A stretch of DNA of 11,034 bases from positions 1 through 11,034 of the forward strand of contig CAZAEK010000038.1 in NCBI GenBank assembly GCA_964484125.1, written 5' to 3'. The position numbers were made by a program, and so were the translations under genes. Below the pieces are notes generated by a model that had not been told where the DNA came from, made no database searches, and saw nothing but the letters and a program-made list of their open reading frames with translations. Positions 1 to 6,768 of this stretch are shown here, one piece after another. Each line of letters begins with the position of its first letter. Position 1 is the stretch's first letter. Source of the DNA: DSSM01 sp964484125. GTDB lineage: Bacteria; Bacteroidota; Ignavibacteria; Tepidaquicellales; Tepidaquicellaceae.

Positions 1-28
1 CAACTCCGTAGGAGTTGGATGTTTGTAG
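1..28 (-). repeat. REP-like hairpin with GTTTGTAG flank (left-edge copy)
   Basis: Seen directly: CAACTCC-GTA-GGAGTTG forms a perfect 7-bp stem with a 3-base loop at 1-17, followed by GTTTGTAG at 21-28. Read on the minus strand this is the flank CTACAAAC followed by a TAC-loop hairpin, the same arrangement as in the clusters at 2.5-2.9 kb and 6.5-6.7 kb. It lies 55 bp upstream of the kdsB start. Because it begins at the window edge, more copies may lie to the left. No run of T follows the stem, so it does not look like an ordinary intrinsic terminator. Confidence 0.8.
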
Positions 29-82
29 GTTTGAAATGTAAAATACAAATAATTTGCAATAAAAAAATTTTTAAAAAATAAA

Positions 83-826
83 ATGGACGCAATAGGAATA
101 ATACCAGCGAGATATGCCTCAACAAGGTTTCCGGGGAAACCATTAGCGGATATATTCGGGAAACCTATGATTCAACGGGTATATGAGCAGGCGAAAAAAT
201 CGAAACTGCTAAAGCGGGTTATTGTTGCAACAGATGATAAAAGAATATATCACCATATATTGGAATGCGGTGGCGAAGCGGTAATGACATCTGGCAGATA
301 CGAAAGCGGAACAGACCGGGTTGCAAGCGTCGTTAAGGATATTGATTGTGAGCTTGTTGCAAATATTCAGGGTGATGAGCCATTCATACCGCCGGGCAAT
401 ATTGACCTTGCAATAAAGCCAATGCTTACAGATAAAAGCATACTTGTGTCAACTCTTGCAATAAAATTAAACTTATATGGCGATATTTTTGATCCGGGAA
501 AGGTTAAGGTTGTAATTGATAAAGATAAAAATGCTTTGTATTTTTCCAGGAGTCCGATTCCCTATCAGCGGGATGAAGAAGATACGATAACATATTATAA
601 GCATATCGGACTGTATGTATTCAGAAAGGATTTTTTGTTAAAGTTTCCGAACATGCGACATACAAATCTTGAAAAAGCCGAAAAACTCGAACAGTTAAGA
701 ATTCTTGAAAACGGAGTAAAAATAAAGGTAATAATTACCAAAAAAGATTCAGTCTCTATTGATACAAAAAAAGACATATTTGAATTAAAGAAATTTATAA
801 ACAAACATAATATTAATCCTGCTTGA
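83..826 (+). CDS. kdsB: 3-deoxy-manno-octulosonate cytidylyltransferase (CMP-Kdo synthetase)
   Basis: This enzyme activates Kdo with CTP to give CMP-Kdo and pyrophosphate, the cytoplasmic step that supplies Kdo to the LPS inner core. The 247-residue length matches the family norm of about 250. Visible motifs are the N-terminal nucleotide-binding signature ARYASTRFPGKPL (residues 9-21), QGDEP (96-100, whose Asp is expected to bind metal), YFSRSPIP near residue 153, KHIGLYVFR near 174, and LEKAEKLEQLR near 195. The ATG at 83 puts the signature eight residues from the N-terminus, as in the E. coli enzyme; the leader is A-rich with no Shine-Dalgarno. The stop overlaps the pyrG start by four bases (TTGA), so the two are very probably cotranscribed, and PyrG produces this enzyme's CTP substrate. 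No missing residues or frame damage were noticed. Confidence 0.97.
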   Translation: MDAIGIIPARYASTRFPGKPLADIFGKPMIQRVYEQAKKSKLLKRVIVATDDKRIYHHILECGGEAVMTSGRYESGTDRVASVVKDIDCELVANIQGDEPFIPPGNIDLAIKPMLTDKSILVSTLAIKLNLYGDIFDPGKVKVVIDKDKNALYFSRSPIPYQRDEEDTITYYKHIGLYVFRKDFLLKFPNMRHTNLEKAEKLEQLRILENGVKIKVIITKKDSVSIDTKKDIFELKKFINKHNINPA

Positions 827-2433
827 AACAAACAAAATATATATTCCTGACAGGTGGTGTTGTAAGTTCTCTGGGAAAAGGTATTGCATCCGCATCACTT
901 GGATTACTGCTTAAATCCAGAGGATTGAGAGTAACAATACAAAAGTTTGACCCATATATAAACGTTGACCCGGGTACAATGTCACCATTTCAACACGGTG
1001 AAGTTTTCGTAACAGACGACGGTTCAGAAGCAGATCTTGACCTTGGACATTACGAAAGATTTTTAGATGAACGGATGTCGAAGCTGAATAATACAACAAC
1101 CGGCCAGGTTTACTTTGAAGTTATAACCAAAGAGCGCAGAGGCGATTATCTTGGTGCAACTGTTCAGGTAATCCCGCACATAACTGATGAGATCAAAAAA
1201 CGAATGACAACATTAGCAAAGAAAAATGAATATGATGTAATTATTACTGAAATCGGAGGTACTGCCGGTGATATTGAATCACTTCCATTCCTTGAAGCGA
1301 TGAGACAGTTAATGCAGGAAGTCGGTAAACATAATTCCCTTAACATACATCTGACTTTAGTTCCCTATATTGCAGCTGCCGGAGAATTAAAGACTAAACC
1401 GACACAGCATTCTGTTAAGACAATGCTTGAAATCGGAATACAACCCGATATTCTGCTTTGCAGAAGTGAGCACATAATTTCCGAAGAGATGAAGAAGAAA
1501 ATTTCGTCATTTTGTAACGTAGAGCAGGAAGCCGTAATGCAGTCGCTTGATGCAAAAACGATTTACGAAGTACCATTGAATCTGCACAAAGAGAAATTTG
1601 ATGAGGTAGTTCTCGAGAAGCTCTGCATAAAAGCACCGAAGCCCAATTTATCAAAATGGACAAAACTTGTAAATAAAATCAGGAAGCCAGAGACAGAAGT
1701 TAACATAGGAATTTGCGGAAAATATAATCAGGTACCGGATGCATATAAAAGCATAACTGAATCATTTATCCACGCCGGAGCATATAACCACACTGCGGTC
1801 AGACTACATTGGATAGATTCAGAAGCACTCGAAAAAGAACCTGAAAGCGTAGAAGAAATAATGAAGGATTTAAAAGGTTTGTTAGTATGTCCGGGATTTG
1901 GAGAAAGAGGTATTGAAGGGAAAATAATTACGATTAAATATGCCCGTGAAAATAAAATACCATTTTTTGGAATTTGTCTTGGATTGCAATGCGCTGTGAT
2001 TGAATTTTCAAGGAATGTATGTGGTTTAAAGAATGCGAACTCGAAGGAATTTAAGGATACAAAATATAACGTAATAGATTTAATGGAATATCAGAAATCT
2101 GTAAAGCTAAAAGGTGCATCAATGAGATTGGGAGTATATCCATGCATTGTTGAAAAGAAATCACTTGCTTATGAATGTTATAAAAAAGAATTTATAAATG
2201 AACGCCACAGACACAGATATGAAGTGAACAATTTATACAGGAATATTTTACAGAAAAACGGAATGAAGCTGTCGGGATTATCGCCTGATGGCTCGCTTGT
2301 TGAAATAATTGAGCTTCCGGAAAGTATTCATCCGTTCTTTATAGCTACGCAGTTTCACCCTGAGTTTAAATCACGTTTGATTGAGCCACATCCGATATTC
2401 AGAGAGTTTGTGAAGGCGGCGCTGAGCAGGTAA
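823..2433 (+). CDS. pyrG: CTP synthase (glutamine-hydrolysing)
   Basis: PyrG converts UTP to CTP with ATP and glutamine-derived ammonia, the last step of pyrimidine nucleotide synthesis. The 536 residues cover both usual domains. The N-terminal synthetase domain shows TGGVVSSLGKG (residues 10-20, P-loop Lys19), DPYINVDPGTMSP, DDGSEADLDLGHYERF, and EIGGTAGDIES starting near Glu143. The C-terminal class I glutamine amidotransferase domain, from about residue 290, has the nucleophile Cys385 in GICLGLQ and His512/Glu514 in QFHPEF, so the catalytic triad is complete. The start is TTG: an in-frame TAA lies at 814-816 and no ATG or GTG follows before the P-loop, so TTG at 823 is the only normal start that keeps the conserved N-terminus. 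It overlaps the kdsB stop, which suggests translational coupling. Confidence 0.98.
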   Translation: MKQTKYIFLTGGVVSSLGKGIASASLGLLLKSRGLRVTIQKFDPYINVDPGTMSPFQHGEVFVTDDGSEADLDLGHYERFLDERMSKLNNTTTGQVYFEVITKERRGDYLGATVQVIPHITDEIKKRMTTLAKKNEYDVIITEIGGTAGDIESLPFLEAMRQLMQEVGKHNSLNIHLTLVPYIAAAGELKTKPTQHSVKTMLEIGIQPDILLCRSEHIISEEMKKKISSFCNVEQEAVMQSLDAKTIYEVPLNLHKEKFDEVVLEKLCIKAPKPNLSKWTKLVNKIRKPETEVNIGICGKYNQVPDAYKSITESFIHAGAYNHTAVRLHWIDSEALEKEPESVEEIMKDLKGLLVCPGFGERGIEGKIITIKYARENKIPFFGICLGLQCAVIEFSRNVCGLKNANSKEFKDTKYNVIDLMEYQKSVKLKGASMRLGVYPCIVEKKSLAYECYKKEFINERHRHRYEVNNLYRNILQKNGMKLSGLSPDGSLVEIIELPESIHPFFIATQFHPEFKSRLIEPHPIFREFVKAALSR

Positions 2434-2454
2434 AGTAATAAAGGAAAAGAATTG

Positions 2455-2492
2455 AAACACAGATGACGCAGATTTAACAGATTTACACAGGG
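2455..2492 (+). repeat. Degenerate CAGATT-rich repeat, copy 1
   Basis: Just after pyrG, the word CAGATG/CAGATTT/CACAG recurs at roughly 8-12-base intervals across about 38 bp. Similar tracts occur inverted at 6686-6726 and in the same orientation at 8727-8766. Each begins or ends with a GAACAC or GAAACAC word. I see no coding potential. From memory, comparable CACAGATTT-type tracts occur in intergenic DNA of many unrelated bacteria; their function is unknown to me. Confidence 0.55.
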
Positions 2493-2622
2493 AACAACTC
2501 CGTAGGAGTTAAACGTTTGTAGAAGTGAAATCATATATCTACAGACATACGACCCCTACGGGGTCGGGAAAAATGGAAATATAATTTGCTACAAACATAC
2601 GATTCCTACGGAATCGAGGAAT
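2493..2622 (+). repeat. Tandem repeat unit, copy A: three hairpins
   Basis: This 130-bp stretch is identical, base for base by my reading, to 2783-2912. It contains three hairpins: AACTCC-GTA-GGAGTT (2496-2510) followed by GTTTGTAG (2515-2522); CTACAGACATA then CGACCCC-TAC-GGGGTCG (2550-2566); and CTACAAACATA then CGATTCC-TAC-GGAATCG (2600-2616). The first is inverted relative to the other two, so its flank faces that of the second hairpin, and the two flanks can pair (GTTTGTAG with CTACAGAC, allowing one G-T). The right end runs directly into the assembly gap. Confidence 0.85.
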
Positions 2623-2722
2623 NNNNNNNNNNNNNNNNNNNNNNNNNNNNNNNNNNNNNNNNNNNNNNNNNNNNNNNNNNNNNNNNNNNNNNNNNNNNNN
2701 NNNNNNNNNNNNNNNNNNNNNN
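2623..2722. other. Assembly gap (100 N)
   Basis: Exactly 100 N occupy these positions, a conventional scaffold-gap length rather than a measured distance. Copies of the same tandem repeat lie on both sides, so the gap most likely marks where the assembler could not resolve repeat copy number. The true length and number of units here are unknown, and any open reading frame drawn through the gap is an artefact. Confidence 0.98.
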
Positions 2723-2777
2723 GAAAAATGGAAATATAATTTGCTACAAACATACGATTCCTACGGAATCGAGGAAT
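2723..2777 (+). repeat. Tandem repeat unit, partial copy right of the gap
   Basis: These 55 bp match 2568-2622 and 2858-2912 exactly. They contain one complete flank plus hairpin, with stem GATTCC-TAC-GGAATC at 2756-2770. Five bases (AAGAT, 2778-2782) separate it from the next full copy, giving a repeat period of 135 bp. The left part of this unit is presumably hidden in the gap. Confidence 0.85.
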
Positions 2778-2782
2778 AAGAT

Positions 2783-2912
2783 AACAACTCCGTAGGAGTT
2801 AAACGTTTGTAGAAGTGAAATCATATATCTACAGACATACGACCCCTACGGGGTCGGGAAAAATGGAAATATAATTTGCTACAAACATACGATTCCTACG
2901 GAATCGAGGAAT
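2783..2912 (+). repeat. Tandem repeat unit, copy B: three hairpins
   Basis: This is a full copy identical to 2493-2622. Hairpins lie at 2786-2800 (AACTCC/GGAGTT, GTA loop), 2841-2855 (GACCCC/GGGGTC, TAC loop) and 2891-2905 (GATTCC/GGAATC, TAC loop). Its right junction (TAAGAG) differs from that of the partial copy (AAGAT), so the array ends here. The lack of divergence between copies suggests recent amplification or homogenisation of the array. Confidence 0.85.
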
Positions 2913-2930
2913 TAAGAGGTGATAAACGGA

Positions 2931-2978
2931 ATGGCAGTGGTGATTAAACTGACGGAATCAAAGAAAGAAAAAGAATAA
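2931..2978 (+). CDS. Tiny 15-codon ORF, possible leader peptide or gene remnant
   Basis: An ATG at 2931 opens a 15-residue frame (MAVVIKLTESKKEKE) that ends at TAA. It is preceded by AGGTGAT at 2916-2922, a better Shine-Dalgarno match than most genes in the window have, at about 8 bases spacing. It lies between the repeat array and gmd, ending 18 bp before the gmd start. It could be a leader peptide, the surviving N-terminus of a gene interrupted by repeat spread, or chance. I recognise no family and cannot show that it is translated. Confidence 0.15.
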   Translation: MAVVIKLTESKKEKE

Positions 2979-2996
2979 AACAAAAAAATAAAATAA

Positions 2997-4088
2997 ATGA
3001 AAAAAGCGTTAATAACCGGAATAACAGGACAGGATGGCAGTTACCTCGCTGAGATACTGCTTGAAAAAGGATATGAAGTCCATGGCGTAATAAGGAGAAG
3101 CAGTTCATTTAACACAGGACGAATTGACCATCTTTATAACAATCCGGAGATACAGGGGAAAAAACTTTTTTTACATTACGGGGATTTAGTTGACACAAGC
3201 AACCTTAATCGTTTGCTCGAGAAAATTGCTCCTGACGAGATATACAATCTTGCGGCACAATCTCATGTAAAGGTATCATTTGAGATACCGGATTATACTG
3301 CACAGGTTGACGCATTAGGAACACTCAGATTCCTCGACTCAATACGGGAAGTCGGACTCAGCCGCGAAGTAAAATTTTATCAGGCATCAACGAGTGAATT
3401 ATACGGAAAAGTTCAGGAAATACCACAGAAAGAGACAACACCTTTTTATCCCCGCTCGCCCTATGGAGTTGCAAAGCTTTACGGCTATTGGATAATAGTA
3501 AATTACCGCGAGGCATATAAAATATTTGCATGCAACGGAATTTTATTTAATCACGAATCCCCACGCCGCGGTGAGACATTTGTAACGAGAAAAATCACAA
3601 GAGCCGCATCGCGTATTTTTCTTGGAATTCAGAAAGATTTAGCTTTAGGGAATTTGTCAGCCAAAAGAGACTGGGGTTATGCTCCGGAATATTGTGATGC
3701 AATGTGGAGAATCCTTCAACATCCGACAGCAGAGGATTTTGTAATAGCAACGGGCGAAACTCATACGGTAAGGGAATTCACTGAACTGACTTTTAAGAAC
3801 CTTGGAGTAACTCTTGAATGGAAAGGAAACGGAGCAGATGAAAAAGGCATAGTAATCGAAATAGAAGAAAACGAGCTAACACAGGGAATTAAACCTTCAA
3901 TTAAAAAAGGAGATATGGTTGTTTGCGTAAATCCAACATATTTCAGGCCAACAGAAGTTGATATACTGATAGGAGATGCCACAAAAGCTGAGCAAAAGCT
4001 CGGGTGGAAGCCAGTTACAAAATTTCAAACACTTGTTGAAATAATGACAAAAGCCGATTTAGAAAAAGTAATTAAAAAAGGATATTGA
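2997..4088 (+). CDS. gmd: GDP-mannose 4,6-dehydratase
   Basis: Gmd is an extended short-chain dehydrogenase/reductase that converts GDP-D-mannose to GDP-4-keto-6-deoxymannose, the precursor of GDP-fucose, GDP-rhamnose or GDP-perosamine for surface glycans. The 363 residues fit the family. Visible features are the Rossmann glycine motif GITGQDGSY (8-16), the active-site residues Thr132, Ser133 and Glu134 in ASTSELYG, and the catalytic Tyr156/Lys160 in SPYGVAKLYGYW. The family-typical segments NHESPRRGETFVTRKI and AKRDWGYAPEY are present, as is the C-terminal YFRPTEVDILIGD block. The ATG at 2997 follows an A-rich leader without Shine-Dalgarno and places the Rossmann motif at the N-terminus. The stop overlaps the next start (TGATG). 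The partner that would set the end product (GDP-fucose synthase or RMD) is not in the window. Confidence 0.97.
   Translation: MKKALITGITGQDGSYLAEILLEKGYEVHGVIRRSSSFNTGRIDHLYNNPEIQGKKLFLHYGDLVDTSNLNRLLEKIAPDEIYNLAAQSHVKVSFEIPDYTAQVDALGTLRFLDSIREVGLSREVKFYQASTSELYGKVQEIPQKETTPFYPRSPYGVAKLYGYWIIVNYREAYKIFACNGILFNHESPRRGETFVTRKITRAASRIFLGIQKDLALGNLSAKRDWGYAPEYCDAMWRILQHPTAEDFVIATGETHTVREFTELTFKNLGVTLEWKGNGADEKGIVIEIEENELTQGIKPSIKKGDMVVCVNPTYFRPTEVDILIGDATKAEQKLGWKPVTKFQTLVEIMTKADLEKVIKKGY
4077..4082 (+). promoter_or_regulatory. Ribosome binding site for the P-type ATPase
   Basis: AAAGGA lies within the last codons of gmd, five bases before the ATG at 4088. It is one of the few convincing Shine-Dalgarno sequences in the window. 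It favours ATG 4088 over the in-frame TTG at 4085 as the start of the ATPase. Confidence 0.55.
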
Positions 4089-6454
4089 TGCTCAAAGGGC
4101 TTTCAAATGCAGAGGTTAATGAGAGAAAATCAAGGGGCTTAATAAACAAAGCGGTAAAGTCAAAGACAAAGACAATAGGCGAGATATTCATTGAGAATAT
4201 ATTTTCGCTATTCAATTTTATTATTATAGGAATTATAGCAGGAGTAATATTTTTTTATTTAAGGACTTCGGATATCCGTCTGTTGCTTGATTCTTTCGGT
4301 ATTTTAACAATTGCAGTAATAAATACAGCCATTGCAATCACTCAGGAAATAAAATCCAAACGGGCGCTTGACAAAGTAAATTTACTATTGAAGCGAAATG
4401 TAACAGTATTACGCGAAGGCAAAGAAACCGAAATCGGTACTGAAGAAATAGTTAAAGACGATGTAATATTTATTTCGCGTGGGGACCAGATAGTAGTTGA
4501 CGGAAAAGTTGCAGAGTCAAATTACCTTGAGATAGATGAATCGCTTCTGACAGGAGAATCAGTTCCGATATCTAAAAGTGCCGGAAGCGATGTGTTATCG
4601 GGAAGTTTTTGTGTGTCAGGAAGCGGATATTATATTGCAGAAAAAATCGGCAGCGAAAGTTATGCTGAATCGGTAACAGGTCTTGCAAAGAAATATAAAT
4701 TTATATTAACGCCACTTCAGAGAAAAATAAATGCAATACTGAAAGTTCTATTCGTATCAGCTTTGGTATTATCTTTATTGAAAATCATAACTGGTCCGGG
4801 GAATGAGTCAGAAACAAATTTTGTAAGAGATATTGCTACAATACTGATTTCTCTTGTGCCACAGGGACTTGTATTAACTGCATCAGTAACTTATGCACTT
4901 GGAGTATATCGCATAAGTAAAATCGGAGCTATTATACAGAAATTAAATGCGATTGAATCCTTTTCAAATGTAAGCGTTGTTTGTATGGATAAGACCGGAA
5001 CTCTTACTCAGAACAAATTATCTGTGCATAAGATTACGAATTTATCCGGCATTACTGATGATGAACTTAAACAACTGCTTGGAACATATTCTCACCTCTC
5101 AACTGAAAAAAACGCAACAAACAGGGCACTCGATATTTTTTCCCATAATGATAATACAGAAAAGCTTGAGGAAATGCCGTTCAGCTCAAGCATAAAAATG
5201 AGCATGGTTAAATTCAGTGACGGAATTATTTATATTCTCGGAGCTTATGATATACTGCTTGAGAAAACAGATGAAGCAACAAGAAATATTTTCAGTGAAA
5301 GTTATGAAAAAGAAAATCTCGGGCTGTACAGGAATCTGATTTTCGGAAAGGTTGAATCCGGCAATACAATTGAAGAGCTTAAAGATAAACTTAATGAAAT
5401 TAAAATCACTCCTTATTGTATAATATCCATTGCAGATACAATACGCGATGATGTATTTGACGCATTAAAGCTATTTGAAAAGAACGGAATCAGGTTTAAG
5501 ATTTTATCAGGCGATTCGACGCAATCAATAAAGGCAATAATGGAAAAAATCGGATGGAAAGTAAAACCTGAAGAACTTATAACCGGTGATGAGCTTGAAA
5601 GTCTTTCTGAAAGCGACTTTGAGAGAGCTATAAACGAAAAACTTGTATTTGCGAGACTGATTCCTGAACACAAACTGAGAATCATAAAGGCATTCAGGAA
5701 ACAAAAGATTTATACGGCTATGATAGGAGACGGAGTAAATGACCTGCCTGCGATTAAAGAATCAGATATGGGAATTGCAATGGAAGAAGGCAGTTCGATT
5801 ACGAAGGAAGTAGCAGATATAGTTTTACTGAAAAATAAATTTTCGTTACTGCCGAAGATTTTTGATGAAGGGAATAGAATAGTAAACTCTGTCAAACTCA
5901 TATCGAAATTATTCCTCACAAAAAATTTTATGGTAATACTGCTGACTATATTAAGTTTCTTTTCACTTGAATATCCATTGACTCCGCGGCGCGTTTCACT
6001 TCTGAATATTTTTGCAATAGGATTTCCTGCATTGATACTTACGATGAGGAATAAAAATGTAAGTAAAACAATAAATTTCCTTTCCGAAGTTTTTTCGTAT
6101 GTGATAGTTGCATCTCTGGTTATAGTTGCGGGAGGTTATTCAGGATATTACCTCACTGGTAATTCAGATATGGCTATGCTTTCAGTGATGATATTTATTG
6201 CAGTTGCAAGTTTTATAGTTGTTTCCAGATATGCTGAAGAAAACAGAAAAGTTTATTTTGTATATGGATTTGGTTTACTAATGATTTATGTATTTTTTAC
6301 AGCAACGAATTTTGATTTTATATTGTTTAGAGTAGTGAAGATATTTTATGAGATAGATGTAATTCAGGGATTTGCATGGATTTATATTTCGGTTATAAGT
6401 GTATTAGGTTATTTGATTTTATATACATTTGCGCGGATAAGCAGACGAGATTAG
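4088..6454 (+). CDS. Cation-translocating P-type ATPase, CtpE-like
   Basis: This is an inner-membrane ATP-driven cation pump of about 788 residues. Visible elements are: M1/M2 at about 29-90, the actuator-domain TGES (155-158) in DESLLTGESVP, M3/M4 at about 210-270, the phosphorylation motif DKTGT with Asp301, SGDSTQSI near 475, the hinge GDGVND starting at Gly547, and roughly six C-terminal membrane segments. Regular N-terminal text such as GLSNAEVNERKSRGLINK and the LNAIESFSNVSVVCMDKTGTLT block resemble the mycobacterial CtpE calcium-pump group as I remember it; no Cys-rich metal-binding domain is present. An oddity is that the M4 motif reads VPQGL (Gln259) where calcium pumps usually have PEGL. 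ATG 4088 is chosen over TTG 4085 because of the AAAGGA spacing and the TGATG overlap with gmd, so the two genes are probably coupled. Ion specificity cannot be settled from sequence. Confidence 0.9.
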   Translation: MLKGLSNAEVNERKSRGLINKAVKSKTKTIGEIFIENIFSLFNFIIIGIIAGVIFFYLRTSDIRLLLDSFGILTIAVINTAIAITQEIKSKRALDKVNLLLKRNVTVLREGKETEIGTEEIVKDDVIFISRGDQIVVDGKVAESNYLEIDESLLTGESVPISKSAGSDVLSGSFCVSGSGYYIAEKIGSESYAESVTGLAKKYKFILTPLQRKINAILKVLFVSALVLSLLKIITGPGNESETNFVRDIATILISLVPQGLVLTASVTYALGVYRISKIGAIIQKLNAIESFSNVSVVCMDKTGTLTQNKLSVHKITNLSGITDDELKQLLGTYSHLSTEKNATNRALDIFSHNDNTEKLEEMPFSSSIKMSMVKFSDGIIYILGAYDILLEKTDEATRNIFSESYEKENLGLYRNLIFGKVESGNTIEELKDKLNEIKITPYCIISIADTIRDDVFDALKLFEKNGIRFKILSGDSTQSIKAIMEKIGWKVKPEELITGDELESLSESDFERAINEKLVFARLIPEHKLRIIKAFRKQKIYTAMIGDGVNDLPAIKESDMGIAMEEGSSITKEVADIVLLKNKFSLLPKIFDEGNRIVNSVKLISKLFLTKNFMVILLTILSFFSLEYPLTPRRVSLLNIFAIGFPALILTMRNKNVSKTINFLSEVFSYVIVASLVIVAGGYSGYYLTGNSDMAMLSVMIFIAVASFIVVSRYAEENRKVYFVYGFGLLMIYVFFTATNFDFILFRVVKIFYEIDVIQGFAWIYISVISVLGYLILYTFARISRRD

Positions 6455-6456
6455 AA

Positions 6457-6533
6457 CAACTCCGCAGGAGTTGAATGCTTGTAGAATGATGTAAATATAA
6501 AAAAATGACCCTGTAGGGGTCAAATGTTTGTAG
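6457..6533 (-). repeat. Two REP-like hairpins, both inverted (GTA-loop form)
   Basis: Hairpin 1, CAACTCC-GCA-GGAGTTG (6457-6473), begins two bases after the ATPase stop and carries the flank GCTTGTAG (6477-6484). Hairpin 2, TGACCCT-GTA-GGGGTCA (6506-6522, one T-G pair), carries GTTTGTAG (6526-6533). Both are in the orientation of the copy at 1-28. There is no T-run after either stem, so mRNA 3'-end protection would be a more natural role than termination if they are transcribed with the ATPase. That role is inference. Confidence 0.75.
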
Positions 6534-6559
6534 ATTCGGATTGTTTTTCTTTTGACGTT

Positions 6560-6576
6560 CGACCCCTAAGGGGTCG
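6560..6576 (+). repeat. REP-like hairpin without the conserved flank
   Basis: CGACCCC-TAA-GGGGTCG is a perfect 7-bp stem with a variant TAA loop. The usual CTACAAACAT is replaced by an unrelated T-rich sequence. The right-hand purine-rich tail GGGAGAAT resembles GGGAAAAAT after the matching hairpin at 2550-2566. It is probably a decayed member of the same family. Confidence 0.7.
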
Positions 6577-6597
6577 GGAGAATAAATATCTTCTTTG

Positions 6598-6625
6598 CTA
6601 CAAACATGTTATCCCTACGGGATAA
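6598..6625 (+). repeat. REP-like hairpin with CTACAAACAT flank
   Basis: CTACAAACAT (6598-6607) precedes TTATCCC-TAC-GGGATAA (6609-6625), a perfect 7-bp stem with the canonical TAC loop. Its CTACAAAC is an exact reverse complement of GTTTGTAG at 6526-6533, so the two can form a larger inverted-repeat structure. Confidence 0.8.
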
Positions 6626-6654
6626 GATTCTGATGTTGAAATGTTGAAGCTTCG

Positions 6655-6684
6655 CTGCACAAACATAATATCCATACGGGATAT
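6655..6684 (+). repeat. REP-like hairpin, diverged
   Basis: A CTGCACAAACATA flank precedes ATATCCA-TAC-GGGATAT (6668-6684). Six outer pairs are intact and the innermost is an A-G mismatch. The loop is still TAC. This is the most diverged flanked member seen. Confidence 0.65.
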
Positions 6685-6685
6685 A

Positions 6686-6726
6686 AATCTGTGATAATCT
6701 GCAAAATCTGTGAATATCTGTGTTCC
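6686..6726 (-). repeat. Degenerate CAGATT-rich repeat, copy 2 (inverted)
   Basis: On the minus strand this reads GGAACACAGAT followed by three further CAGATT words spaced about 8-12 bases apart. It is the inverted counterpart of 2455-2492 and 8727-8766. It follows the hairpin cluster directly and ends about 40 bp before the metH start. Confidence 0.55.
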
Positions 6727-6740
6727 AAGGTTCTTTCTTT

Positions 6741-6767
6741 ACAAACTTGATAAACTTTACAAACTAA
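6741..6767 (+). repeat. 9-bp repeat (ATAAACTTT family), three units upstream of metH
   Basis: Three consecutive 9-mers (ACAAACTTG, ATAAACTTT, ACAAACTAA) end one base before the ATG at 6769. The same unit occurs in longer arrays at 8800-8861 and, on the minus strand, at 10971-11015 upstream of the aminotransferase. It may contribute to the promoter or leader; that is a guess from position only. Confidence 0.5.
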
Positions 6768-6768
6768 A

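Noticed and set aside
30..57. Possible Bacteroidota-type promoter (TTTG ... TAATTTGC) before kdsB
   Set aside because: The -7 word matches TAnnTTTG imperfectly and the spacing of 16 is shorter than the usual 19 or so; chance is likely in such AT-rich DNA.
2586..2795. Open reading frame running through the N gap
   Set aside because: About half of it is unknown bases and the rest is repeat DNA in two copies; it is an artefact.
2493..2912. CRISPR array
   Set aside because: The repeats are long adjoining palindromic blocks with identical contents, not short repeats separated by unique spacers of constant length.
6457..6684. Intrinsic terminators after the ATPase
   Set aside because: The hairpins have no T-run following the stem on either strand, and identical elements occur upstream of genes.
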